Source of the DNA: Desulfonatronovibrio magnus
GTDB taxonomy: Bacteria; Desulfobacterota; Desulfovibrionia; Desulfovibrionales; Desulfonatronovibrionaceae
DNA length: 64,000 nt
Reading direction: 5' to 3'
NCBI RefSeq assembly: GCF_000934755.1
Contig: NZ_KN882177.1
Location: 1 to 64,000 of the forward strand
The translations under genes were made by a program, and so were the position numbers. Each line of letters starts with the position of its first letter. The first letter of the stretch is position 1. The notes under the pieces are model-generated. The model saw only the letters and a program-made list of their open reading frames with translations. It did not search any database and was not told the origin of the DNA. This document shows, piece by piece, positions 17,307 to 26,308 of this stretch.

Positions 17307-17717
17307 ATGAAATCACTGTTTGGAACACATATCCATGTCGCTTCAAGAGTTCTTGACATGCGTCTTGAGCGTCAAAATGTTGTCTCGTCCAACCTGGCCA
17401 ATGTCAACACACCAGGGTACAAGGCCAGGCGTGTTGAGTTTGAAGAAAATCTTCAGGCCGCCCTTCAGATCGATGGACGGGGCAAAGTCACCAGAACAAG
17501 TAATATGCACATGCCGGCCCAGTTTGATCCCTCAAAGTTTGGCTCAGATTTTTTTAAAAGTATCGAGCCAAGGGTATATCAGGGTGAAGATGCTGTAGAT
17601 CTTGACAAAGAAATGGCAGTAAAAGCCAAGAACACCCTTATGTACAATGCTCTGGCTCAGGTGCAGCATAAAAATTTTGAAGGGTTAAAATCAGCAATTA
17701 CTGAAGGAGGCAAATAA
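17307..17717 (+). CDS. flgB: Flagellar proximal rod protein FlgB
   Basis: 136-residue rod protein, secreted through the flagellar export gate into the basal-body rod. The conserved N-terminal rod motif is RQNVVSSNLANVNTPGYKA, and the C-terminal helix is DLDKEMAVKAKNTLMYNALA. The ATG at 17307 lies eight bases after AAAGGAG; a GTG at 17298 overlaps that site and is less likely. First gene of the flgBC-fliEFGHI operon; it overlaps flgC by one base (TAATG). Confidence 0.95.
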   Translation: MKSLFGTHIHVASRVLDMRLERQNVVSSNLANVNTPGYKARRVEFEENLQAALQIDGRGKVTRTSNMHMPAQFDPSKFGSDFFKSIEPRVYQGEDAVDLDKEMAVKAKNTLMYNALAQVQHKNFEGLKSAITEGGK

Positions 17718-18154
17718 TGAGTTTTATGAAAACTTTAGACATAGGGGCATCAGCATTAAGTGCGGAGAGAACCCACCTTAATGTCATTTCCATGAACCTG
17801 GCCAATGTGAATACCACACGAACCCCTGAAGGCGGTCCTTATCGCAGGAAAACAGTTCTTTTTCAGGCTACTCCCGTGGAAACACCTTTTGGCAAGGCTA
17901 TGCAGTCAGAGCTGGAACGAGAACTTCGAGGGGTTAAGGCCAAAAGCGTTCTTAACGACAACAGACCATTTAAAATGGTTTATGATCCGGGGCATCCCGA
18001 TGCTAATAATGATGGATATGTCCAGATGCCGGATATCAATGTTGTAGAGGAGATGGCCAATATGCTGACAGCCATGCGTACCTACGAGGCAAATGTTGCA
18101 TCCATAACCACGGCTAAAAGCATGTTCCAGAAAGCTATGGAAATAGGAAGATAG
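17717..18154 (+). CDS. flgC: Flagellar proximal rod protein FlgC
   Basis: 145-residue proximal rod protein. The N-terminal signature LDIGASALSAERTHLNVISMNLANVNTTR is interrupted after the first ten residues here only for citation; the motif MNLANVNTTRT is clear, and the C-terminal axial motif NVVEEMANMLTAMRTYEANV is intact. Ribosome site GAAGGAGG lies inside the end of flgB. It assembles next to FlgB and FlgF in the rod. A 145-bp gap without a recognisable promoter separates it from fliE. Confidence 0.95.
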   Translation: MSFMKTLDIGASALSAERTHLNVISMNLANVNTTRTPEGGPYRRKTVLFQATPVETPFGKAMQSELERELRGVKAKSVLNDNRPFKMVYDPGHPDANNDGYVQMPDINVVEEMANMLTAMRTYEANVASITTAKSMFQKAMEIGR

Positions 18155-18299
18155 GCAGGTTGAATCAGTTCAAACTATAGTACAGAATGTATTGTAATTT
18201 TATTAATTCCATGATTCAGACTGGTTCAGCTATAAAGATGACAAATATTGAATATACCTGTCAGACACTGATAAGCGGCAGGATTTGCGGAGGGATAAG

Positions 18300-18611
18300 A
18301 TGTCCATATCACCCATGGCCATGAAGGCATATGCTGATGCTTTACAGACAGGCAATGAGTTTAAAAAACCTCAGACTCAAAACAAGATTTACGATAACTT
18401 CAGTGATACTCTCAAGAATTCACTGAGCAAGGTAAACAGTATGAATACTGAAAAAAATGAAATGATAAAATCATTTGCAGCGGGCGAGAATGAAAATGTT
18501 CACGAGCTCATGATTGCCATGCAAAAAAGCAGCATAGCCATGCAGATGACTACCGCGGTTCGCGGAAAGGTCATGGAGGCTTACAAAGAGTTGATGCACA
18601 TGCCGTTTTAA
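18300..18611 (+). CDS. fliE: Flagellar hook-basal body protein FliE
   Basis: 103 residues; FliE joins the MS ring to the proximal rod. The C-terminal signature is HELMIAMQKSSIAMQM followed by VRGKVMEAYKELMHMPF. The ATG at 18300 follows GGAGGG at good spacing; an upstream start at 18285 would run through the ribosome site. It sits between flgC and fliF as in many flagellar operons. Confidence 0.93.
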   Translation: MSISPMAMKAYADALQTGNEFKKPQTQNKIYDNFSDTLKNSLSKVNSMNTEKNEMIKSFAAGENENVHELMIAMQKSSIAMQMTTAVRGKVMEAYKELMHMPF

Positions 18612-18706
18612 CCGATTGTTGATGTTTTTACGGTTTTGGAGATGCTGCCAATAATCAGCGACTGACAGGATACACACTAACTACTTTAATCAACAAGGGG
18701 TTTGCC

Positions 18707-20305
18707 ATGCCTCCCGCATTAGAACAATTCATGACCAGGGCCACCAGTATCTGGGCCAACAGCACTTTATCGCAGAGAATTCTCATAGGCGGTCTTGCAG
18801 GTTCTGTAATTCTTACCTTTATTATGCTCATGTTTTTCATGACCAGGCCTGATTATGAAATACTTTACACCAACCTGAATACAGAGGACGCCTCCAGGGT
18901 AATGAATGTTCTGGACAGAGAAAATGCCAGGTACAGATTGGAAGACGGCGGAACAACCGTTAGTGTGCCAAGGGATGATCTGCACAGGCTGAGGCTGGTA
19001 GTAGCCGGTGAAGGGGTTATGCATGGTTCAGGCATTGGGTATGAGTTGTTTGATGAGAGCAGAATTGGTCAAACCGACTTTGTACAGAGAATAAATTATC
19101 AGCGCGCCCTTCAGGGAGAACTGGCCCGGACTATTGCCGAGTTTGATGAAGTTGATCACGCCAGGGTGCACCTTGTGATGCCCAGCAGAAGTCTTTTTAT
19201 TGAGGAACAGCAGGTTCCCTCAGCTTCTGTTGTGCTGCAGTTACGTTCAGGCCAGGCTCTGGACTCCAGACAGGTACAAAGTATTGTCAACCTCATTGCA
19301 ACCGGGGTTGAAGGCATGACTGCAGAACAAATTACCATCTCAGATACCCGGGGACGAGTGCTCTATGAGCCCAGGTCCGACACCATAGATGGCCTGACCA
19401 GTACTCAACTTGAATATCAGCTGACCTTTCAGCAGAATCTGGAGCGACGTATTGAGAATATGCTTACCGCCATAACAGGTCCGGGCAGGGTTATTGCCAG
19501 GGTCAATGCAGATCTGGATTTCAATCGTCGGACCATAAGAAAAGAGCTTTTTGACCCTGACAGCGCAGTAGTGCGCAGTGAGCAGCGTTCAGAAGAGCAA
19601 AGCCGGGGCGACACACATATGGAAGCTGGAGTGCCTGAACCTGCATTTCAGGGAGATGGTTATACCGGTCCGGCCACCTCTCAGGAGACATCAAGGGAAA
19701 CTCGCACCACTAACTTTGAAATCAGCAGGGAAGAGCAGAATATAATTGGGTCGGTAGGTGACGTGAGCCGGCTTAATGTAGCAGTGCTGGTGGATGGAAA
19801 GTACGTGACTAATGATGCAGGTGAACTCGTATATGAAGAATTGAGTCAGCAGGAGATGGAAAGAATCAGACTGCTGGTGGAAAGGGCTGTAGGTTTTGAC
19901 AATGCCAGAGGCGACAATATTGAAGTCAGCAATATCTCTTTTGGCATGCCGGAAGTTGAGCCTGAACCCACCCTCATGGACAACCTGGTTAATTATTTCA
20001 ATATCATTGGAAAACCCCTGCTTAACGCACTTCTGGTTTTACTTTTCCTTCTTCTCGTGGTAAGGCCTATTGTCATGGCAATACTTAAGCCCAAGGTCTC
20101 TGAAGATGATGAAGACGTGGCTGGACTGCCTGAAGGACAGGGCCCTGAAGCTCTGGCTCCAGGCATGAGTGAAGAGGAACTGGAGGGTATGCAGGCCTCC
20201 AAACGTATTGAAGATATCAAGGCCTTTGCAACCCAACTGGCTGATGATAATTTTGATCAGGCATTTGCGGTGATCAAAAAGTGGCTTAAAGAGGAGAAAG
20301 CGTAA
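18707..20305 (+). CDS. fliF: Flagellar MS-ring protein FliF
   Basis: 532-residue membrane ring protein. The first transmembrane helix is at about residues 25-45 (ILIGGLAGSVILTFIMLMFF) and the second near 425-445 (LLNALLVLLFLLLVV), with the ring-building motifs between (VPRDDLHRLRLVVAGEG, YQRALQGELARTIAEFDEVD). The acidic C-terminal tail ending DNFDQAFAVIKKWLKEEK binds FliG. The fliG GTG starts at the base after the stop, so the two are translationally linked. Confidence 0.95.
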   Translation: MPPALEQFMTRATSIWANSTLSQRILIGGLAGSVILTFIMLMFFMTRPDYEILYTNLNTEDASRVMNVLDRENARYRLEDGGTTVSVPRDDLHRLRLVVAGEGVMHGSGIGYELFDESRIGQTDFVQRINYQRALQGELARTIAEFDEVDHARVHLVMPSRSLFIEEQQVPSASVVLQLRSGQALDSRQVQSIVNLIATGVEGMTAEQITISDTRGRVLYEPRSDTIDGLTSTQLEYQLTFQQNLERRIENMLTAITGPGRVIARVNADLDFNRRTIRKELFDPDSAVVRSEQRSEEQSRGDTHMEAGVPEPAFQGDGYTGPATSQETSRETRTTNFEISREEQNIIGSVGDVSRLNVAVLVDGKYVTNDAGELVYEELSQQEMERIRLLVERAVGFDNARGDNIEVSNISFGMPEVEPEPTLMDNLVNYFNIIGKPLLNALLVLLFLLLVVRPIVMAILKPKVSEDDEDVAGLPEGQGPEALAPGMSEEELEGMQASKRIEDIKAFATQLADDNFDQAFAVIKKWLKEEKA

Positions 20306-21316
20306 GTGGTATATCCGGGTAGACTTTCCGGCGTGCAGAAGACGGCAATACTTTTGCTGGCCCTTGGTGACAATTTTACGTCGGACGTATTCAAAAAATT
20401 GGATAAAAGCGAAATCACCAAGGTTTCCAAGGCTATGCTGGAAATGGAGAGTGTGCCCAAAGAAGTTGCTGAAGAAGTGCTTAAAGAGTTTAATCAGACC
20501 CTTATTATGGGCAAGGAAATGCTTCTTGGGGGTCCGGAACAGGTCAAAAGGCTGCTTACCAAGCTTCTTGATGCAGATACCGCCAAGTATGTCATGGACG
20601 CCCTTGACATGGAAGTGGGGCCAACTCCATTCAAGGAACTCAGCAATGTCAGCCCCAAGATTCTGTCTCAGATTCTTAGAAATGAACATCCCCAGACCCT
20701 GGCCCTGATCACGGGCCACCTGCCTCCGGAAAGCGCGGGAGATCTGTTGCAGAACCTCCCCCCCGGTATTCGGGCCGAGGTGCTTATGCGGCTGGCCAAA
20801 CTTGAAGCAGTACCAGAGGATATGCTCATGGAAGTTGATAAAGTTTTACAGAACCAGCTCATAGCCATGGGCGCCAAAGAAGGCCGTAAAGTTGGCGGAG
20901 TTCAGTCTGTGGCTGAAATTCTTAATGCAGTTGAAAGAAGTACTGAAGAAGAAGTTCTTTCGGATATTGAAGAAGAATCCAGTCAGCTTGCTGAAGAAAT
21001 CAGGCAGCTCATGTTTGTCTTCGATGATATAGAAGAGCTTGATGATCGTGCGGTGCGCGAGGTGCTCAAGGAGATCAGCAATGAAGACCTGACACTGGCC
21101 CTGAAGACGGCCTCTGATGATCTTCAGGAAAAGTTTTTCAAAAATCTTTCCGAGCGCGCAGCCAATATGATTCGAGAAGACCTGGAAATCATGGGACCTG
21201 TAAAGCTCAGTGACGTGGAAGCTGCTCAGCAGAATGTGGTCAAGATAGTGCGCCGGTTGGAAGCTGAAGGACGCATAATCATAACCGGCAAGGGAGGAGG
21301 CGATGTCCTTGTCTAA
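20306..21316 (+). CDS. fliG: Flagellar motor switch protein FliG
   Basis: 336-residue rotor protein that couples to the stator and to FliM. The N-terminal FliF-binding domain starts GVQKTAILLLALGD. The middle domain has the EHPQTLALITGHL motif, and the C-terminal charged helix is DDIEELDDRAVREVLKEIS with LSERAANMIREDLEIMGPV. Start codon is GTG, directly after the fliF stop, with GAGGAG inside fliF as ribosome site. It overlaps fliH by 14 bp. Confidence 0.95.
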   Translation: MVYPGRLSGVQKTAILLLALGDNFTSDVFKKLDKSEITKVSKAMLEMESVPKEVAEEVLKEFNQTLIMGKEMLLGGPEQVKRLLTKLLDADTAKYVMDALDMEVGPTPFKELSNVSPKILSQILRNEHPQTLALITGHLPPESAGDLLQNLPPGIRAEVLMRLAKLEAVPEDMLMEVDKVLQNQLIAMGAKEGRKVGGVQSVAEILNAVERSTEEEVLSDIEEESSQLAEEIRQLMFVFDDIEELDDRAVREVLKEISNEDLTLALKTASDDLQEKFFKNLSERAANMIREDLEIMGPVKLSDVEAAQQNVVKIVRRLEAEGRIIITGKGGGDVLV

Positions 21317-22031
21317 TACTGCAGGAAAATTGACTACAGGAAGGGTTATAATTGGTCTGCAGACCAGAGGTCTGGATGAAATTAATGCTGAAGCCCGCGA
21401 TGCTGTCCGTATTGCGACTCCGGAAAATGAAGAAAAGTTTATGGAGCGTGTTCGGGCAAGGGCTAAGCAGAAGGCTACGGAAATTATCAACCAGGCTCTG
21501 GCTGAAGCCAGGGATATTAAAAGCCATGCCTTTGAAGAAGGTCACAGGTCCGGTCTGTCTAAGGCTGAGGAGGAGATTGCCGCACAAAAGGATGAGCTGA
21601 GTGCCAGCCTTGCCAAGATATTTGATACCCTTAAGCAGGAAAAAAGAAAAATATGGACCGAACATCGTCAGGACATAGCTATGGTGCTCAAGGCATCTCT
21701 GGACAAAATTCTGGCGATTGAACTGGAGGCAAACAAGATTGACGTAATGAGCAACCTTTTAGAACAGGCCTTAGAACAGGCGGAAAGCAGTAAAAGCCTG
21801 ACTCTGACAGTAAGCGCAAAAGATGAAAAGATTATGCGTGAACTCTTAGAAAAGGCAAGGCAGAAACGTCCTGAAATGGCATCATGTCGTTTGAAAGCAT
21901 CCAAGAAAGTCAGTAAGGGAGGGCTGATCCTGGAAAATGGAAACGGGATGGTGGATAATACCATTGAAAGCCGCTATAAACAGATCAAAGAGATTGTTGA
22001 TCAGCTCTCCTTAGAAGAAGAAAGTGCATGA
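21303..22031 (+). CDS. fliH: Flagellar export ATPase regulator FliH
   Basis: 242 residues; long charged alpha-helical region (about 40-125) with the ATPase-stator type C-terminal domain (DIAMVLKASLDKILAIELEAN ending at CRLKASKKVSKGGLILENGN in two stretches). FliH dimers hold the FliI ATPase and dock it to FliN. Position between fliG and fliI and the overlap with both (14 and 4 bp) support the call, because sequence conservation in this family is low. Confidence 0.88.
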   Translation: MSLSNTAGKLTTGRVIIGLQTRGLDEINAEARDAVRIATPENEEKFMERVRARAKQKATEIINQALAEARDIKSHAFEEGHRSGLSKAEEEIAAQKDELSASLAKIFDTLKQEKRKIWTEHRQDIAMVLKASLDKILAIELEANKIDVMSNLLEQALEQAESSKSLTLTVSAKDEKIMRELLEKARQKRPEMASCRLKASKKVSKGGLILENGNGMVDNTIESRYKQIKEIVDQLSLEEESA

Positions 22032-23371
22032 CCTTAGATACCAAGACCTGCATTGATCTCCTGTCTGAAGTAAATCCTGTGCTGACTTTTGGCAAGGTGT
22101 CCAAGGTAATAGGTCTTGTGGTAGAAGGACAGGGCATAAAGGCCCCACTTGGATCTATCTGTCGTCTGCTTCCAGATGAAAAAGATCTTAACAACTCAAT
22201 TAATGCCGAAGTTGTAGGTTTCCGGGATGGGGCTGTGCTGTTCATGCCCTATGAAGATATGCGCGGCATCAAGCCCGGTACCTTGATCAAAAACACTTCC
22301 ATGCCGCCACTAATTCCCGTAGGCAGTCAATACCTGGGACAAGCCATAAACGCTTTTGGCAACCCTCTCAAGCATTCAGCTCAAAAAATTGAACCCCGAA
22401 AATATTATCCTTTGTACGCGGAACCACTCAACCCTCTCGAGCGACCGCGCATCAATGAACCCCTTGATGTTGGCATCAAGTCCATCAATTCTCTGCTGAC
22501 ACTGGGCAAGGGGCAACGGGTGGGAATCATGGCCGGATCAGGTGTGGGTAAAAGTACTCTCATGGGCATGATGGCCAGGTATACTGAAGCAGATATCAAT
22601 GTTATTGCTCTGGTAGGGGAGCGGGGCAGAGAGGTTGTAGAGTTTATGGAAAAGGACCTGGGGCCGGAAGGTCTTGCCAGATCAGTTCTGGTGGTGGCCA
22701 CTTCGGATCAGGGTCCGCTCATCAGGATGCGCGCAGCTTTTGCAGCAACAGCCATTGCCGAATATTTTCGCGATCAGGGCAAGGATGTGCTGTTGATGAT
22801 GGATTCAGTTACCAGGTTTGCCATGGCTGCGAGAGAAGTCGGTCTGGCAGCAGGAGAACCGCCCACCACAAGGGGTTATACTCCTACAGTTTTTACTCAG
22901 CTGCCCAAGCTTCTGGAGAGGACCGGCAAAAGTCCCAAGGGCAGCATTACCGGAATTTATACTGTGCTTGTGGAAGGGGATGACTTTAATGAACCTGTGG
23001 CAGACGCGGTACGTTCAATTCTGGATGGGCATATTGTGCTTACGAGAGAACTTGCGGACCAGGGACATTACCCGGCCATTGACGTACTTAAAAGCGTCAG
23101 CCGTTTAAGGGCAGATATTACTGATCAGAATGTTATCAAAGCAGGACAGAAGATTATCAGACTGATGGCCGCCTATGACCGGGCTTCGGATATGATTAAT
23201 ATTGGAGCTTACGTCAAGGGCAGCAATCCGGAAATTGACCAGGCCATCAAGCTGATTGGGCCGATTAATGACTTTTTGAGGCAAAATGTTGGTGAGAGTT
23301 TTTCTCTTGAAAAGAGTTTCAAGCTGCTGCAGGGCATTATGAAAAAGGAAAAGGGGCAGTCTCAAGGCTGA
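22028..23371 (+). CDS. fliI: Flagellum-specific export ATPase FliI
   Basis: 447-residue F1-beta-like ATPase. Walker A is GSGVGKST (residues 170-177), Walker B is DVLLMMDSVTRFAMAAREVG, and the family motif is GEPPTTRGYTPTVF. It energises unfolding and export of flagellar substrates with FliH. Its stop codon lies within the first unit of the heptamer tract that follows (GGCTGAA), so the repeat borders the coding end. No fliJ gene follows. Confidence 0.95.
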   Translation: MTLDTKTCIDLLSEVNPVLTFGKVSKVIGLVVEGQGIKAPLGSICRLLPDEKDLNNSINAEVVGFRDGAVLFMPYEDMRGIKPGTLIKNTSMPPLIPVGSQYLGQAINAFGNPLKHSAQKIEPRKYYPLYAEPLNPLERPRINEPLDVGIKSINSLLTLGKGQRVGIMAGSGVGKSTLMGMMARYTEADINVIALVGERGREVVEFMEKDLGPEGLARSVLVVATSDQGPLIRMRAAFAATAIAEYFRDQGKDVLLMMDSVTRFAMAAREVGLAAGEPPTTRGYTPTVFTQLPKLLERTGKSPKGSITGIYTVLVEGDDFNEPVADAVRSILDGHIVLTRELADQGHYPAIDVLKSVSRLRADITDQNVIKAGQKIIRLMAAYDRASDMINIGAYVKGSNPEIDQAIKLIGPINDFLRQNVGESFSLEKSFKLLQGIMKKEKGQSQG

Positions 23372-23467
23372 AGTTTGGAAGGCTGAAGGTTGAAGGTTGG
23401 AGGGCTGAAGGCTGAAGGTTGAAGGTTGGAAGGAGGGAAGGCTGAAGGTTGAAGGTGGGAGTCTGAA
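23366..23467 (+). repeat. Degenerate heptanucleotide tract (GGCTGAA/GGTTGAA)
   Basis: About 14 imperfect units of GGCTGAA, GGTTGAA and GGTTGGA, purine-rich on the plus strand; occasional extra bases break the period. It begins inside the fliI stop codon. The same unit recurs at 38812, 44299 and (reverse complement) 48851. Confidence 0.85.
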
Positions 23468-23557
23468 AGTACCACTTATCAAGGCTGTTACTCAAAGCTC
23501 AGATTCCGGTCCGCTTGGTTAAGGTGATTCTATTTTACTGAGTCAGAGGGAAAAGAG

Positions 23558-24310
23558 TTGTCAGGCAAAATTTATTTCATAGGCGCAGGGCCAGGAGATC
23601 CGGAGCTTATCACCGTCAAAGGTTTGAAAATTATTCAGCAGGCGGATGTGATCGTTTATGCTGGTTCTCTGGTGCCCGTGTCCATGTTCAGCAAGGCAAA
23701 AACTTCGAGAATAATTGACAGCTCCGGGCTTACCCTTGAAGAAACACATGCCCTTCTCAAGAACGCCTGGGAGGAGGGGCTGACTGCGGTTAGACTGCAT
23801 ACCGGCGATCCGTCAATATTTGGAACAATCCACGAACAGGGCGAACTGCTCAGTAATGACAATATACCCTTTGAAATAATACCAGGTGTAACTGCTGCCT
23901 TTGCTGGCGCGGCTCTGGCCCGCCTTTCCTTTACTTTTCCCGAGGTCAACCAGACCCTGATCATCACCCGCATGTCCGGTAGAACGCCTGTCCCCGAAGC
24001 TCAGAAACTCCGGGAACTGGCCCGTTCCAAAAGTTCCATGGCCATTTATCTTTCCGCAGGCATGGCTGGTAAAATGCAAGATGAGCTCTTAGAGGCCGGG
24101 CTGCCCGGGGATACATTTGCGGTTATCGGGTGGAAGCTTGGCTGGGAAGACGAGGAGGTCATACAGACAGATTTATCCGGGTTGGCTGCTGCAGCAAAGG
24201 AAAGAGGTATTTCTGGTCAGGCTGTTTTTTTAATTGTACCAGGTCATAATACTGCCCATAGATCCAAATTATACGATCCTGAATTCAGCCACGGATTCAG
24301 GAAGCAGTAG
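23558..24310 (+). CDS. cobM: Precorrin-4/cobalt-precorrin-4 C11-methyltransferase
   Basis: 250-residue SAM-dependent tetrapyrrole methylase of corrin-ring synthesis. Signatures: YFIGAGPGDPELITVKGL at the N-terminus, VIVYAGSLVP, RLHTGDPSIFG, and EIIPGVTAAFAGAALA. It methylates C-11 of the corrin precursor; with cbiK at 39.9 kb the cobalt-early (anaerobic) route is likely, which would make it CbiF in that nomenclature. The start is TTG at 23558 preceded by an AGAGGGAAAAGAG purine stretch; no ATG is available. No cobalamin riboswitch was seen upstream. Confidence 0.9.
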   Translation: MSGKIYFIGAGPGDPELITVKGLKIIQQADVIVYAGSLVPVSMFSKAKTSRIIDSSGLTLEETHALLKNAWEEGLTAVRLHTGDPSIFGTIHEQGELLSNDNIPFEIIPGVTAAFAGAALARLSFTFPEVNQTLIITRMSGRTPVPEAQKLRELARSKSSMAIYLSAGMAGKMQDELLEAGLPGDTFAVIGWKLGWEDEEVIQTDLSGLAAAAKERGISGQAVFLIVPGHNTAHRSKLYDPEFSHGFRKQ

Positions 24311-24339
24311 CTGTGGAGTTTTCAGCCTTTCGCGTTTCA

Positions 24340-24816
24340 TCACGCACTGTTAATGATTTTGTTGATTATATTTGTAGTGGAATAACCACGGGTAATAGCA
24401 ATATTCAACACTTTTCCCCCTGCAGCCAGAACAATATCCCTGCCTGCAATTTTTTCCACCGGCCAGTCTCCACCTTTGACCAGAACATGCGGGCGTACTT
24501 TTTTGATAAGTTCATATGGAGTATCTTCATTAAAAATCAGAACACGGTAAACACAGGCAAGACCTGCCAATACTCTGGCACGGTCCTGTTGTGCATTGAC
24601 CGGTCGGTTTCCCGGTTTGATCCTTTTGACTGACTCATCACTGTTGAGTCCCACCACCAGCAGGTCTCCCAGGGTGGAAGCCTGTTCCAGGTAGTCTATA
24701 TGCCCTGAATGCAGGATATCAAAGCAGCCATTGGTGAAAACAATGGATTCTGACGAAATTTTGTCCCTTTGCAGTTGAAAATCGCTTATACTTTGTACTT
24801 TGTCTCTTGTATTCAC
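24340..24816 (-). CDS. hldC: D-glycero-beta-D-manno-heptose 1-phosphate adenylyltransferase
   Basis: 158-residue nucleotidyltransferase (RfaE domain 2 type) that makes ADP-heptose for the lipopolysaccharide inner core. The nucleotide-binding motif is TNGCFDILHSGH (residues 28-39), with GLNSDESVKRIKPGNRPV, VLVKGGDW and the C-terminal GYSTTNII. The HldE kinase half is absent, so a separate kinase gene is expected elsewhere. Start GTG overlaps the hemW stop by four bases (GTGA), showing a two-gene operon. Confidence 0.92.
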   Translation of the reverse strand: MNTRDKVQSISDFQLQRDKISSESIVFTNGCFDILHSGHIDYLEQASTLGDLLVVGLNSDESVKRIKPGNRPVNAQQDRARVLAGLACVYRVLIFNEDTPYELIKKVRPHVLVKGGDWPVEKIAGRDIVLAAGGKVLNIAITRGYSTTNIINKIINSA

Positions 24817-25940
24817 TGAATAAACCTCTCAATAATGGCATTGCTGACCAGCATGCCGTTCTTTGTCAGGCGCAGATAGCCATTGGCAATCCGAATAAGA
24901 TTATTCTGGTGCAGTACCTTGATCAATCTGGCGTGAATGGTACAGAAATTTTTACCGGTCAGTCGGGCATAGTCTTTCAGATTTAGCCCCTTGCAGGTAC
25001 GAAGGGAAAGCAAGATCTTTTCATTAATAAGGCGCGAGCCTGCAACTTGTTCTCCGGGGACTTCAGAGAAGTTCCGCTCCGCAAGAGACTCATACTGCCT
25101 GATATCACTGGGATTGGTCCACCTGAACCCAGCAACGCAGCTTACTGCTGAAGGACCAAGACCAAGGTAGTCAGTACCTTCCCAATAGTTGGAGTTATGC
25201 CTGCATGCATAGCCCATGCAGGCGAAATTGGATATTTCGTATTGCAGCAACCCTGCTGATTCCAAGAGTTCAGCTCCATAAATATACATTTTGGACTGGT
25301 CACCATCCTCAGGCAAATAAATCTGACCTTGCTCAACCTGGTTGTGCAGCATAGTGCCGGGTTCAAGGTTGAGACCATAGCAGGAAACATGTCTAAGATT
25401 AAGTTTGATTATTGTTTTGAGGTCCTGCAGCCATGAGCTGACGGTTTGATAAGGCAGACCCCAGATAAGATCAAAGTTTAAGTTAGTAATGCCGGAATCC
25501 TGGATTATGCGGGCTGCCTTCATGGCCTGTACTGACGTATGCTTTCTTCCGATGCAGTGCAGGGTTTCATTGTTCAGGCTTTGTACGCCGAGACTCATGC
25601 GGTTCACCCCGCAATCCTTCAAAATCCTGGCATAATTATTTTCAATGAGGGTTTCAGGATTGGCTTCTACTGAAAATTCGAGGTTGTTCTTAAGCTTGAA
25701 GTGTTTAGCCAGGAGATTGATGATACGTTCCATAGAAGCTGGGGGCAAAAGAGTGGGGGTGCCTCCGCCAATATAGACGCAAGATATGACCGTATCTAAG
25801 CTGTGACTGCTTCGTACATGTATTTCCTTTTCCAGGGTGTCAAGGTAAATCTGTTCCAGCTCTGCATCGTACTGGCGGGAATAAAACGCGCAATAGTGAC
25901 ATTTGCGCAGGCAGAAAGGAATATGAATGTAGACAAGCAA
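24813..25940 (-). CDS. hemW: Radical SAM family heme chaperone HemW
   Basis: 375 residues. The radical SAM cluster motif is CLRKCHYC in HIPFCLRKCHYCAFYS, followed by YIGGGTPTLL, SVEANPET, RMSLGVQSLN and NFDLIWGLP. The C-terminal winged-helix HemW domain ends at about residue 370. HemW is a heme-binding relative of HemN without coproporphyrinogen oxidase activity; the short N-terminus fits HemW rather than HemN. Start is TTG with GGAGG eleven bases before it, and this upstream sequence is shared with the dispersed repeat at 39916. Confidence 0.9.
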   Translation of the reverse strand: MLVYIHIPFCLRKCHYCAFYSRQYDAELEQIYLDTLEKEIHVRSSHSLDTVISCVYIGGGTPTLLPPASMERIINLLAKHFKLKNNLEFSVEANPETLIENNYARILKDCGVNRMSLGVQSLNNETLHCIGRKHTSVQAMKAARIIQDSGITNLNFDLIWGLPYQTVSSWLQDLKTIIKLNLRHVSCYGLNLEPGTMLHNQVEQGQIYLPEDGDQSKMYIYGAELLESAGLLQYEISNFACMGYACRHNSNYWEGTDYLGLGPSAVSCVAGFRWTNPSDIRQYESLAERNFSEVPGEQVAGSRLINEKILLSLRTCKGLNLKDYARLTGKNFCTIHARLIKVLHQNNLIRIANGYLRLTKNGMLVSNAIIERFIQ

Positions 25941-26308
25941 AGTTAGTAACTTCCTCCTGAAGCCCTGTCATAAAAAAACAAGAAAATTTGAACCGCAAAG
26001 GCGCCCCGGCTGAATGCCCTTCGGGCTTGCTCTTCGAGCAATTCAACTGGGCAGGCAAAGGACTCAAAGTTAAAGACAATGAAGAAGATATTTTTGAAAA
26101 CCGGGCATCGGTTTTCAAAAAAGCTGCCTTTTCATTTGCCGCCTGCCTTGTTAAACAGACGTAGTCTCCGTCGCAGACGGGTTTAACTGGGTTCCCCGGC
26201 AAATGAAAAAACTTCTTTCTTCCTTTGCGCCCTTTGTGTCTTGAGTGAGTCTTCGAACGGGCGGTAAAATATCTTTTTGGGGTTGCGGGTACAGCCCGAG
26301 TTAGAATT
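25941..26308. other. Gene-free stretch of nested palindromes
   Basis: No gene. It starts with a fragment also present at 39916-39957 (AGTAACTT..TCCTGAA..CCCT.TCATAAAAAA). Then nested inverted repeats: GGCTGAAT/ATTCAACT enclosing CCTTCGGG and CTCTTCGAG; TTTGAAAACC/GGTTTTCAAA; and TTTTCATTTGCCG/CGGCAAATGAAAA enclosing GTTAAAC/GTTTAAC. The end (26238-26299) is a ~62-bp sequence repeated at 40803-40864. Confidence 0.6.

Noticed and set aside
23468-23557. Cobalamin riboswitch before cobM
   Set aside because: The 90-base leader contains no B12-box-like sequence and is too short; the same holds for the region upstream of cbiK.
24313-24633. Plus-strand frame of 106 codons after cobM
   Set aside because: It is antisense to hldC, which has clear motifs and operon linkage.
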